14,089 nucleotides of DNA from Cuniculiplasma sp052315415 (GCA_052315415.1 JBLSDH010000023.1:1-14089), one strand, 5' to 3'; shown: positions 1 to 7,950, counted from the first letter of the stretch. Translations and numbers: made by a program. The notes: generated by a model from the sequence alone, not told the origin.

Positions 1-132
1 GCTGTTGTTGAAGGATTGAACAACAAGATCCGTACTGCATTCAAGCGTTCATATGGGTTCAAGGCACAGGAGTACAGGGATACGATCATATATCTGGTGG
101 CAGGAGGATTGAGGTTACCCCCAGAATGTTAA
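1..132 (+). CDS. ISL3-family transposase, C-terminal end (5' truncated by window edge)
   Basis: The frame is open from the first base to a TAA at 130-132 and gives 43 residues. They begin AVVEGLNNKIRTAFKRSYGF, which matches the conserved C-terminal block of ISL3-type DDE transposases, where the E of VEGLNNKI is the last catalytic acidic residue. The rest of the protein lies outside the window. The fragment has no stops or frameshifts and is visibly richer in G+C than the DNA to its right, so the element may be intact and recently arrived. The stop codon lies inside a short direct repeat (125-136 and 144-155). The family call rests on this motif alone. Confidence 0.75.
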   Translation, partial: AVVEGLNNKIRTAFKRSYGFKAQEYRDTIIYLVAGGLRLPPEC

Positions 133-155
133 AGAGATCCATTAATGTTAAAGAG
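125..155 (+). repeat. Short direct repeat AATGTTAAAGAG, two copies
   Basis: AATGTTAAAGAG occurs at 125-136 and again at 144-155, offset by 19 bases. The first copy contains the transposase stop codon. The position just after an ISL3 gene suggests part of the element's right end or its junction with the host, but no matching inverted terminal repeat can be seen because the left end is outside the window. Confidence 0.5.
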
Positions 156-356
156 GTATACTTTATCTTGCTAGACTAATAATTTCAGGTTGGAGACTAA
201 AAAAGCCAGTCAAGACCTAGTAAAAGTAATTATTATTGAAGTGGTTCTTATTAAATAAAGGACAGTTATTGATTTAGATTTCGTTCAACTAGTTAAAATA
301 TTTTTAAACCAACCATCAAAATAAGATTTTCCATTGAATTATATTATCTATATTGA

Positions 357-1388
357 TTTGAATAATGGAAACTATTAAATATATTTTGGTAAAAGTTGTA
401 CGAATAGAATAGTTGGAAAAGAACCAGATGAGAGTAACTATTACGTGGACATAAAAATATTACTGATTCTAAAGTAAAAGAAAAAAATCACCACTAATGA
501 GGAATTTTGTATAAGAGAGAACGTAGAACTTAAAATCTATAATAATTCAACAAATTTGAATTCATTCGAACAATACAATACTCAAAACATAAAGAGCTTA
601 AGTCATATAGAAACCAAGAATTAATAAAATTGGGAATTGAATAGACATTTTTAAGGGCGAAAAATTGGCCTTTTAAAGGTTGACAATCAAGGATCTGAAT
701 ATAGTATAGTTCAGTCCAGCAGTGATTACTATTTTTAGAAAATGATGCATATGATTATGGATTAATAAATTTAATTAATCCAATTCAAAGTAAAGGTTTT
801 ACCCTTGAAATCAGAAGTGATCAACTATACTGTAAGACCTTCTTTTATAGAAATTTCACTGATGATTATAAAGTTCATAACTTGATCATAAATAAAATAA
901 CAATAAGCATTGAGATGTGTTGAAAGAAGATTCCACAAGAGAAAAGATGGAATTTGAAGGAATGAGGAAATATATAGCAGTATACAACAGGAAAAAAAGG
1001 GCTTGATCTTGAAGATATCAATAACGAGATAAATATTGTGAAGAATAAAATATCTGAAATGAAGGATCAAATGGAACTAAAGATAACTTTTTGGAACATG
1101 AAATCTTTTCTTAAATTCTCAGCAGATGAAATAAACGATGACATATGTACTTAAAAAACGTGTGGAGAGGTTTTTGGCATCACAAATATTTATCTACCAC
1201 AATTTAAATTTCATTAGTTCACAAGGAACAAGGCATATTGAGCTTTCATTAAAGACAATAAAGTTATATATGGAAATAATAACGGTGTTCAAAGGAAACT
1301 TGAAAAGGCCAAAGCACTATTTTTATATACCTATTGTTTCCCTGCTTTTATTAAATATGGAAAAACAGACCGGCAGAACAATAAATAG
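357..1388 (+). pseudogene. Decayed protein-coding gene of unknown family, possibly a transposase
   Basis: No long ORF survives, but successive plus-strand frames carry protein-like segments that join if frameshifts are allowed. One is around 385-470 (includes IVGKEPDESNYYV). One is 667-735 (LLKVDNQGSEYSIVQ). One is 735-923 (62 codons, including LENDAYDYGLINLINPIQSK). One is about 920-1000 in the +2 frame (EFEGMRKYIAVYNRKK). One is 999-1151 (GLDLEDINNEINIVKNKISE, amphipathic and coiled-coil-like). After three in-frame stops comes 1242-1388 (VIYGNNNGVQRKLEKAKALF). The segments run in order on one strand, as expected for a single gene broken by small indels and nonsense changes. The N-terminal pieces faintly recall IS4/IS1634-type transposases, which I cannot confirm. 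The limits are approximate. Confidence 0.5.
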
Positions 1389-1571
1389 GATAAATGAAGA
1401 CTTAATTTTTTTTGTAGTTATTATGGTCATTGAAAAGATGTATATGTAAATTTCGTCTGAAAACAAAGTAGTTTCAAATCTTCTTATAATTATGGACTCA
1501 AATATCCCAGAATCATTGAAGCGTCATATCAAGAATTCGTATAATAAATTGATAATGAATATCATATAAAG

Positions 1572-2513
1572 TTAATTTTTAATATAATTTATTATTTCTT
1601 CGATCAAAACGTTTCGATCTTCTTTATCATAAAAATACTCTTTTATAGTCCCATATAATTCATTTTTTTTCTCGCCTATTATAAAGTCACTCTTGACACC
1701 TTTGTTATATATTATAATATTAATTGATCTAGGGACAAAAGATAATAAATCTGAGACTCCACTTCTTGCAGATATTGAAAATCCAGCAAAATCAATATAA
1801 TTTAAAAGTAATACCGGTTTAGGGAATATAGTTCTAAAACATTCATTTGACCAAAAACTGTCATTACTATTAATAACTGGTACAAATTTCTCTATCTCTA
1901 ATCTTCTGTAAAGCTCAACAAAAAATAACTTATCTATTTGGGGCATAGATTTGCTGTCTGGAGATATTATGACAGATTTGCCCTTATTCATCCCTAATGC
2001 GATGCATTTCTCTTCTAGCCATATTGGGAATATCAATGATGATTCATCTACATTTTCCAACTTTAGAGCGTGTTTAAATCCAAATGCTACCTCATATCTT
2101 AAATACATGTTAGACCAAAGTTCTTTTTTCGTAAGTTTAATGTATTCTAAAAATCCAGGAAACGAAAAATAGATTTTTTGTCTTGAAAACAAGTTAAATA
2201 GATATAATAAAATCTGCTTTAAACTTGCAGTTAACATGCCATTAAAAATTGGAATTTCAAAAGGGACTGACTCCAAATTAAAAATTTTTGGAATATTTAT
2301 GTATTGAGGATTAAGGACTATAAAAATTTTCCAGTTAGTTAGATTTTTTAAGCTTTTGGCATAGCTACATGTAATAATGGTGTCACCTAGGTGTTGGTCA
2401 CAAATATAAAATCTACCAGGGACATAATTCTTAATAATAAATTTCCTCAACAATAACAATTTTCTAAAATCATTACCTAAACTTACTATTATTTTAATTA
2501 GTTTTTTTATCAT
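1572..2513 (-). CDS. GT9-like glycosyltransferase (heptosyltransferase fold)
   Basis: The 313-residue protein looks like a GT-B enzyme of the ADP-heptose:LPS heptosyltransferase family (GT9). The N-terminal half has the glycine-aspartate loop CDQHLGDTI (about residues 38-46). The C-terminal half has VIISPDSKSM (181-190), in the position of the nucleotide-sugar-contacting strand, and FAGFSISARSGVSDLLS (242-258), which corresponds to the family's ISADSG..H block, although the usual histidine is not evident. No signal peptide is seen, so it probably acts at the cytoplasmic membrane face. The start ATG overlaps the HAD stop codon as ATGA (2510-2513), making it the last gene of the four-gene operon. 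It presumably transfers the sugar activated by the upstream enzymes; donor and acceptor cannot be read from the sequence. Confidence 0.75.
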   Translation of the reverse strand: MIKKLIKIIVSLGNDFRKLLLLRKFIIKNYVPGRFYICDQHLGDTIITCSYAKSLKNLTNWKIFIVLNPQYINIPKIFNLESVPFEIPIFNGMLTASLKQILLYLFNLFSRQKIYFSFPGFLEYIKLTKKELWSNMYLRYEVAFGFKHALKLENVDESSLIFPIWLEEKCIALGMNKGKSVIISPDSKSMPQIDKLFFVELYRRLEIEKFVPVINSNDSFWSNECFRTIFPKPVLLLNYIDFAGFSISARSGVSDLLSFVPRSINIIIYNKGVKSDFIIGEKKNELYGTIKEYFYDKEDRNVLIEEIINYIKN

Positions 2514-2884
2514 AATATATCAAAAAATTTCTTTTCTTTCAAACCAATATCCCTATCCAGATTTATTGCATAGGCAGTTATCTTTCCATCTCTCTTTTTA
2601 TCATTAATTAATATTCTTGTACCTGTGTTTAGATTCATTAACAGTTGATTATAAGTAATTCCAGCTTTATTCAGAGAGTATTCAGTTATCTGTCTATAAA
2701 TTTCTTTACGTGCAGTGCAGAGTATGACAATATCTTCAGAATTAAGAGACTTAAAGAAGTCAACTACTCCAGGCAGTGGAATCTCATATTCGTTTCCTTT
2801 GATATTTAAATAGGCATTATGTGGGAAGATTACACCATCAATATCGATAAACCAAGTTTTAGGCGAATAATTTTCATCATTCAT
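2510..2884 (-). CDS. Small HAD-superfamily phosphatase
   Basis: The protein has 124 residues from the chosen start. HAD motif I is WFIDIDGVIF, with the nucleophile and acid/base pair D14 and D16; motif II is ILCTARK (T57); the C-terminal acidic motif is ILINDKK (D95). There is no room for a large cap domain, as in small sugar-phosphate phosphatases of capsule clusters. An ATG 63 bases further upstream (2947) extends the frame, but that extension lies inside the preceding gene. The ATG at 2882-2884 fits better because translation then begins just before motif I, and GGATGGTG (2891-2898) sits six bases upstream. This start overlaps the preceding stop by eight bases (ATGAATGA), implying coupled translation. 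The likely role is removal of a phosphate from an intermediate of the NDP-sugar route; the substrate is unknown. Confidence 0.8.
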   Translation of the reverse strand: MNDENYSPKTWFIDIDGVIFPHNAYLNIKGNEYEIPLPGVVDFFKSLNSEDIVILCTARKEIYRQITEYSLNKAGITYNQLLMNLNTGTRILINDKKRDGKITAYAINLDRDIGLKEKKFFDIL

Positions 2885-4388
2885 TAAGTACACCATCCAG
2901 GTAATAAAGTCCCATGAAATAAGCGGCAAGAATGGAATCATAATCATTTATCACGTAGCCTGACAACGATAGCCAGATCAAAGCATGTAATATTTTTATG
3001 TCTTGATAAAAGTTTTTTAAAATATTACTGAAGACATCTTCTGTAATTTCAAAATTGGATGAACCTACTTTAATAGTAACATCTGGAAGGTTGATTCCTA
3101 TCCTAAAATTTCCATTATTAAACTGATCATAATTACCTATAGCAGAATAATATAATTTAGCAAAATCGTATCTTGAATCTCCAAATATTTTTGAGTTACC
3201 GAAATATCCTCTAGGGTCTATGAAAATAGGACAATTTTCATTAGTTACTATTATATTAGAAAAAGTTGGATCTCCATGAATCGGTTTGAAATAATCAATT
3301 CTTTTTAATCTATTAAATAATTCATCAACTACTTTTACATCATCTGGCAATAAAGCCCTTACCTTTTTTCCATTTACTTTAAAGTCTGTATTGGGTTTTA
3401 ATTTAAGTATTTTACATGCCGACTCAATCCTTTTTAGTGTTTTTTCGACATATACATTGTATAAGTCATCATTGTTTACTTTGGACGTAGATATCTTATG
3501 TATGTTTTCTAAATTTTCAATTATTCTAGTAATTAAATCCCTCTTTTTATTAGCATTCATCATATTCATTTCATAAGGATGTAAGCCAAAAATTTGTTCC
3601 ATTCTCAATGGTTTGTAACTAATAATTTTAGGTATATTCTCGTATTTGTATTTTTGCATAAAACTATACCATTCCGCCTCCAATTCAACAAGATTCTGAA
3701 ATTCTCTATTAACAGATAATTTTGTTACGACTTTATCTTCTATGAAAATTTGATTAAAGAACCTTGAGACAGGCAATCCTGATTTAAATTGTAAATACTT
3801 TTCTAATGTACCGATTTCTACGATTGAATCAACCAATAATGGATCAAATTTAATATCCGAAGATGCAATAAATTTCACGAATTCTCCATCATCAGGGATT
3901 TTAAGCAATTCACTTTTATCATTAAAAATAAATAACCCTATGACACCATTTTCTGTGCTACTTCTTTCAATAAATTTATTATTATGGAATGTAAACCTAC
4001 ATCTTTCAGTGTTTGAAACACCAATATAATTTTTATTTGAATCAGGAATAACTATATTAGATTTATAATAAAGATCAGACCAAGAAATGGCAAATGATTC
4101 TTTTTCTGGAACATTTTTAAGAGCTTCTCTTATTCCTGCACATGTTCCCTTACCCTTCGCTTGAATTATATTGTAGTTAAAACTTTGGTCAATTGCTTCT
4201 AAATAATTTCTTAAAGCATCCATTTTATAATCAACGATAATATTCAAAATTGCTCCAGGAAAAGCTTTTGAAATTGTCTCAAGTAATGTAGTACCACTAA
4301 TCGATATTAAGCATTTTGGTTTATTCTGGGTCAAGTAACCCATTCTTGACCCTTTTCCCCCCGCTTGGACTATTATATGGTTAATCAG
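2877..4388 (-). CDS. Bifunctional sugar-phosphate nucleotidyltransferase / APH-fold kinase, probable CTG start
   Basis: The 503-residue two-domain protein (from CTG) has an N-terminal nucleotidyltransferase domain (about 1-205). It shows IIVQAGGKGSRMG (5-17) as the NTP-binding loop, NKPKCL (22-27), WSDLYY (103-108) with a likely metal-binding aspartate, and EIGTLEKY (191-198). The C-terminal domain (about 210-503) is an aminoglycoside-phosphotransferase/choline-kinase-like fold with HGDPTFSNII (371-380) as catalytic loop and FIDPRG (389-394) as metal-binding motif. The first ATG (4341-4343) falls after the GGKGSR loop and would remove it. The frame is open only back to the isomerase's TAG, three bases from CTG at 4386-4388. 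GAGGTG (4395-4400) lies six bases before CTG. It would phosphorylate and activate a sugar or polyol in the cytoplasm. ATT at 4383-4385 is an alternative start. Confidence 0.85.
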   Translation of the reverse strand: MINHIIVQAGGKGSRMGYLTQNKPKCLISISGTTLLETISKAFPGAILNIIVDYKMDALRNYLEAIDQSFNYNIIQAKGKGTCAGIREALKNVPEKESFAISWSDLYYKSNIVIPDSNKNYIGVSNTERCRFTFHNNKFIERSSTENGVIGLFIFNDKSELLKIPDDGEFVKFIASSDIKFDPLLVDSIVEIGTLEKYLQFKSGLPVSRFFNQIFIEDKVVTKLSVNREFQNLVELEAEWYSFMQKYKYENIPKIISYKPLRMEQIFGLHPYEMNMMNANKKRDLITRIIENLENIHKISTSKVNNDDLYNVYVEKTLKRIESACKILKLKPNTDFKVNGKKVRALLPDDVKVVDELFNRLKRIDYFKPIHGDPTFSNIIVTNENCPIFIDPRGYFGNSKIFGDSRYDFAKLYYSAIGNYDQFNNGNFRIGINLPDVTIKVGSSNFEITEDVFSNILKNFYQDIKILHALIWLSLSGYVINDYDSILAAYFMGLYYLDGVLNE

Positions 4389-4391
4389 AGT

Positions 4392-4973
4392 CTACACCTC
4401 GACTTTTCCTATTTCCCCACCAGGATGATTCTTAACAAAATCAGCCTTTGAGTAACCTCTTTTATAACTAATTTCAACTGCTATAGCGTCCATTACAACT
4501 CCAAATAGCATATTAGATGCAATTGGTGCTAAATTGAATTGATCTCCTTCTTGTTTTACAATAACTGGTATTAATAATTCTGATAATTCAGAAAGCTTAG
4601 AGTTTCTATTTGCAGATATACCGATTATTCTTGTAAAACCCCCTTTTCTTAACGTTTTAAGAAAAATAATTAGCTCTGATGTATTTCCACTCTTAGACAG
4701 AGCGATAACTAGGTCTTCATCTGTAAATATTCCCATACTACCATGTAAAGTATGAACAGGATCGATAAATATACTACGAATACCTAGAGAATCAAAAGTT
4801 GAAGCAATTCTAGATGCTACATACATATTTTTACCTACACCGGTAAAATAACAAATTCCTCGGATATTGTTAATAATTTTTACGGCTTCTTCAGCGTAAA
4901 TAAACAGATCGGACTGCTGAAATAAAGCAGAAAAACTATCAAATTGAATTCGTAGGCTCTCTTTAAAATCCAT
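4392..4973 (-). CDS. SIS-domain sugar-phosphate isomerase, KpsF/GutQ (arabinose-5-phosphate isomerase) type, lacking CBS domains
   Basis: The 193-residue protein is a single SIS domain that would interconvert an aldose and a ketose phosphate in the cytoplasm. Visible motifs in order are YFTGVGKN (42-49), DPVHTLHGSMG (71-81), ALSKSGNTSE (91-100) as phosphate-binding loop with the conserved E100, NLAPIASN (147-154) and NHPGGEIGK (182-190), a hallmark of KpsF/KdsD. The usual HGDLG is HGSMG here. Bacterial KdsD proteins are about 320-330 residues with two C-terminal CBS domains; this one ends straight after HPGGEIGK. A single-domain SIS in an activation operon could instead be a sedoheptulose-phosphate-type isomerase. 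It is the first gene of the operon, with a TATA-like box 21-30 bases before its ATG. Confidence 0.85.
   Translation of the reverse strand: MDFKESLRIQFDSFSALFQQSDLFIYAEEAVKIINNIRGICYFTGVGKNMYVASRIASTFDSLGIRSIFIDPVHTLHGSMGIFTDEDLVIALSKSGNTSELIIFLKTLRKGGFTRIIGISANRNSKLSELSELLIPVIVKQEGDQFNLAPIASNMLFGVVMDAIAVEISYKRGYSKADFVKNHPGGEIGKVEV
4395..4400 (-). promoter_or_regulatory. Shine-Dalgarno GAGGTG selecting the CTG start
   Basis: Read on the minus strand, GAGGTG is followed by TAGACT and then CTG. It lies within the last codons of the isomerase gene, whose TAG stop forms the first half of the spacer. The motif is the canonical complement of the 16S rRNA 3' end, and the six-base spacing equals that of GGATGGTG before the HAD gene, supporting initiation at CTG rather than at the ATG 45 bases downstream. 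Confidence 0.7.
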
Positions 4974-5441
4974 TAATTCAAAAATATAATTCCTATTATT
5001 AAACGTTGCTAAGAAGATTTAAAAATAAAAAATGATTCTGTATAAATAAGTAACTAATAGTATACAATGTTTCTATCCAGTATTATAAGCTCCAGCAAAT
5101 TAAGTAATTTTATGCATTTCTAAAAATTTGGACCATAGTTACCAAGTTATCCTCCATTTTACACGGGAACCAAAATACTTAATTAATTTTTCATCGTTCA
5201 TTTTTTTCATCTATTTATTTTAGCTAGAAATAAAAGAGGATAATGCTTAAGATAAAAAGATAGAAATTATAATGTTTTCTAAGCAACTTATCAGGTTGTG
5301 ATATTTCGATAAATTGTAACTTTAACAGTAATGATCATGATATGATTAAATCTAAATTCTTATAAAATTTATCATCCTCTATTCATAAGATTGTAAAAAG
5401 AGCAATGAAATTAATATTTAATATTTTTTCTGTGATATAAA
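4974..5441. other. Intergenic gap between flippase and isomerase operon
   Basis: No coding frame of convincing quality is seen on either strand. The right part lies downstream of the flippase stop and the left part holds the isomerase promoter. The only structure noticed is a loose inverted pair, AGAGGATAA near 5233 and TTATCATCCTCT near 5369, too imperfect and too far apart to interpret. The flippase may therefore be transcribed separately from the isomerase operon. Confidence 0.5.
4994..5003 (-). promoter_or_regulatory. Putative TATA-box promoter of the isomerase operon
   Basis: TTTAATAATA lies 21-30 bases before the isomerase ATG. This is where an archaeal TATA box would place transcription start at or next to the start codon. 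The core TTAATAATA is also present before the flippase gene at nearly the same distance. There is no Shine-Dalgarno motif before this ATG, in line with a leaderless mRNA. Confidence 0.45.
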
Positions 5442-6980
5442 TTAGTATATTATTAGTCTAATCAATTTTTTTAAGAAAACAGAATTTTCAGGGAATATAG
5501 AGTAAATAAAATTTTTTTCATCATCATTGAATATTTTTAATGAATTGGCAATTAAAATGAATATGAAACCTCCTAATATTATCAAAAATATTATAAAAAA
5601 TGGAGAATATCCATAAAATGATATTAATTTATCTGTCAATATAAACAATACTATAAACATTAAGAAAGCGGAGATCCATACTTTTATCATTCCGAATATA
5701 TCAAATTTTACAATATTATAATCTTTTGCAAACTTATAAATTACTATAAAAGAAACGATTGACACAGATGAAAAGCCAATAGATGCTCCTGTAATCCCGT
5801 AAGAAGGAATCAAAAGGAATGATAACAATATGTTAACAATAAGTGATAAACCGCTGGAATAAATAAACAATTTTGTTTTTCTTATGGAAGAAATTGCCTG
5901 AATTAAGATATTCTGAGATATAAAAAATGAAGTGATTATCAGTACAATCATTAAAGGTATCTTGGCCTGAACATATGAAGGCCCTGCAATATAATAGAGC
6001 AAAAGTGGAGATAAAGCAGCAACTCCAAATGAAGCTGGAGTGTAAAAAAAACTCAAAAGAAGAGAGGATATTCTTGTGTTTTCTCTTATTGCATCATTTA
6101 AATTATTACCAAATAGATTTGAAAATTTTGGTAATATAATGTTGTTAAATGGACCAACAATAAATAAAATACCACTGTAAAAAAGAAGTGTGAAATTATA
6201 TATTCCTAAGCTTGCACTGTTCAAGAAATAGGCAACTACAAATCTATCTGTATAGGAAGCCCCGTATCCTATTATAGATGAGAAAAGAACTGGCAATGAG
6301 TAAAGAATTATTGTTTTATGATCCAATGTATCTCCTTTTATGTTTTTATTTGATAATCTAATTAAAATTAAAATAATTATTATGCTGAGAATTATACCAA
6401 CGGAAAGACCAATTATCCAGCCATAAATTATAGCTATTAGAGAGTGTAAAAATAATGCAAGTATAATTGCTCCAAAATAATATAATGTCCATATGAAAAT
6501 GCTCACAATTGCTGATATTTTGAATTTCTGAAAACCATTTATTGCACCTACTAAAATGTTAAATATTATACTTTCAAATACTACTATGGAAAGATATTTT
6601 ATGTGAAATGAAAAATTTGCAGAGTGAAAGAAAGTTATTGAAATATAAGGTGAAAGAATCAAGAGAATTATCAATCCTATAAATCCAGTCAGCAATCCTA
6701 AAACCAAAATTCTTTCAAGAGCTTTAAAAGGTGAATATCTTTGAGATTCAAGATAATAAGAAACAAAATGAGTTACACCTGTATTCAACCCAAGTGAAAA
6801 AAGTATTCCAAAAATTCCAACTATTGCCAAAAACAATGCTAATACTCCTAAATCAGAGGGTGTGAAAATTCTTGCAGCTACAATATAAAATAAGGATCCA
6901 GAGAGTATCTGTACTCCATTTCCAAGGTATTGAAATATGGCACTTATACCAAGATACTCCTTTGGCTCGGATAATTCCAT
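5442..6980 (-). CDS. Wzx-type polysaccharide flippase (MOP superfamily membrane protein)
   Basis: The 512-residue protein is almost entirely hydrophobic, with about 12-14 predicted membrane-spanning stretches; loops are short and rich in lysine, asparagine and serine. The N-terminal region FYIVAARIFTPSDLGVLALF (31-50) and the mid-protein YTDRFVVAYFLNSASLGIYN (243-262) fit the polysaccharide-export (Wzx/RfbX) branch of the MOP superfamily. The D..L.......LGIYN pattern in the second half is typical of that branch. It would flip lipid-linked oligosaccharide across the cytoplasmic membrane. The length matches the family and no lesion is seen. The ATG at 6978-6980 is chosen because TTAATAATA lies 20-28 bases upstream, leaving room only for a leaderless start. 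Its neighbours are glycosyltransferases on the same strand. Specificity for a given glycan cannot be inferred. Confidence 0.85.
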   Translation of the reverse strand: MELSEPKEYLGISAIFQYLGNGVQILSGSLFYIVAARIFTPSDLGVLALFLAIVGIFGILFSLGLNTGVTHFVSYYLESQRYSPFKALERILVLGLLTGFIGLIILLILSPYISITFFHSANFSFHIKYLSIVVFESIIFNILVGAINGFQKFKISAIVSIFIWTLYYFGAIILALFLHSLIAIIYGWIIGLSVGIILSIIIILILIRLSNKNIKGDTLDHKTIILYSLPVLFSSIIGYGASYTDRFVVAYFLNSASLGIYNFTLLFYSGILFIVGPFNNIILPKFSNLFGNNLNDAIRENTRISSLLLSFFYTPASFGVAALSPLLLYYIAGPSYVQAKIPLMIVLIITSFFISQNILIQAISSIRKTKLFIYSSGLSLIVNILLSFLLIPSYGITGASIGFSSVSIVSFIVIYKFAKDYNIVKFDIFGMIKVWISAFLMFIVLFILTDKLISFYGYSPFFIIFLIILGGFIFILIANSLKIFNDDEKNFIYSIFPENSVFLKKLIRLIIY

Positions 6981-6999
6981 TGATTCCCATATGTATGAA

Positions 7000-7008
7000 T
7001 ATTATTAA
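7000..7008 (-). promoter_or_regulatory. Putative TATA-box promoter of the flippase gene
   Basis: TTAATAATA lies 20-28 bases before the flippase ATG. The same nonamer sits before the isomerase operon, suggesting a shared basal promoter type. A GGGAA stretch close to the ATG is a weak ribosome-binding candidate. Confidence 0.4.
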
Positions 7009-7080
7009 GGTCTTTTTTATCAATTCTATTTCTTTTCTTAAATTATAATTTATTAGTGAAATCTTTTCATTTACTGGTTC

Positions 7081-7950
7081 GGATAGTTTACCAAATTTTG
7101 TTTATCAATAACATTAAATCATTCTTTACTCAAAATTCAAATTTCATGAAACATAAAATGATGCTTTCTTGCAATAACAACAGAATGTAATGAATAATTT
7201 GAGATTTTCACAAAAATATGTCTTGGATTTTTAGTAAGACATTAAGTATTTCATGGTATATCCCATGAGATGATAGATGCATACGTTCCTTAATTATCAC
7301 GAGGGATCAAGGAACGGATATTAGGAAATACTAGGATTCTAAATAAATCCTTTTGAGAGTCACATTGGATACAGGAATATTCGGGTAGATACGGATGAAA
7401 GAAGTACTGGAGAAACATTATTATTTGTATCATTGCATGGAATAGAAGAAGAGATAAGGCAGACAATTTCATCATCTTATTTCCAGCTATTTACAGTAAA
7501 TGCATCCAGAAATCTTGCATCACATCTGAGAGAACATTATAGAAATGAGATGCATAATGTTCTGAAAAATTTTTTAATTTCAAGGTCAAGGAAAGAATCA
7601 ATGATCGTTTCAATGAATTAAAGGATAAATGGTATTCAAAATATCCAAGACCGTTTTACAATATGGAAAAAATCTCAATATTCTGTTGAAGTATCATGAG
7701 TATCATGAATACATAAAGAGATCAATACATTCAACAAACCTTATAGAACGCAAGAAAAATGAAATAAGAAGAATGATCATGCTAATTTATAAGAAATAAA
7801 AAGAGGAAAGTGCAATGTAGATCATAAATCTGAAGGCGTCAGAGATAAATGATAAATGGTCTATGAGATCATTGAAGATGATATTATAAATGCATTGATG
7901 AGATTAGGGAAATGTTAGTGAATAGGTATCTTTCATGATTAAACAAGATT
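7081..7950 (+). pseudogene. IS256-family (Mutator-like) transposase relic, copy 1
   Basis: The best-preserved segment (about 7430-7615) includes QLFTVNASRNLASHLREHYR, the C..H..RN-type block of IS256 transposases. A second frame (about 7590-7695) gives INDRFNELKDKWYSKYPRPF. A third (about 7690-7798) gives LLKYHEYHEYIKRSIHSTNL followed by IERKNKEIRRM, the typical ..TTNxIExxNxxIRR end containing the last catalytic E. At least two frameshifts and several stops break the gene. The N-terminal third is barely recognisable. The stretch aligns with 11811-12440, which helps fix its limits. It lies between the flippase and GT4 genes, opposite in strand to both. Terminal repeats were not found and the ends are approximate. 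Confidence 0.8.

Noticed and set aside
1138..1449. Plus-strand ORF of 103 codons
   Set aside because: It lies in a different frame from the protein-like segments of the decayed gene in the same place and its own translation has no recognisable pattern.
2885..2947. N-terminal extension of the HAD protein to an upstream ATG (2947)
   Set aside because: It would lie wholly within the end of the preceding gene, has no HAD-like residues, and the ATG at 2882-2884 has a near-consensus GGATGGTG six bases upstream.
1572..4973. A KDO biosynthesis operon
   Set aside because: The isomerase is KpsF-like, but there is no KDO-8-phosphate synthase, and the nucleotidyltransferase is a GGKGSRMG sugar-phosphate type with a kinase domain instead of a CMP-KDO synthetase.
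4974..5441. Inverted pair AGAGGATAA / TTATCATCCTCT as a regulatory stem
   Set aside because: The arms are imperfect and more than 120 bases apart, which is expected by chance in A+T-rich DNA.
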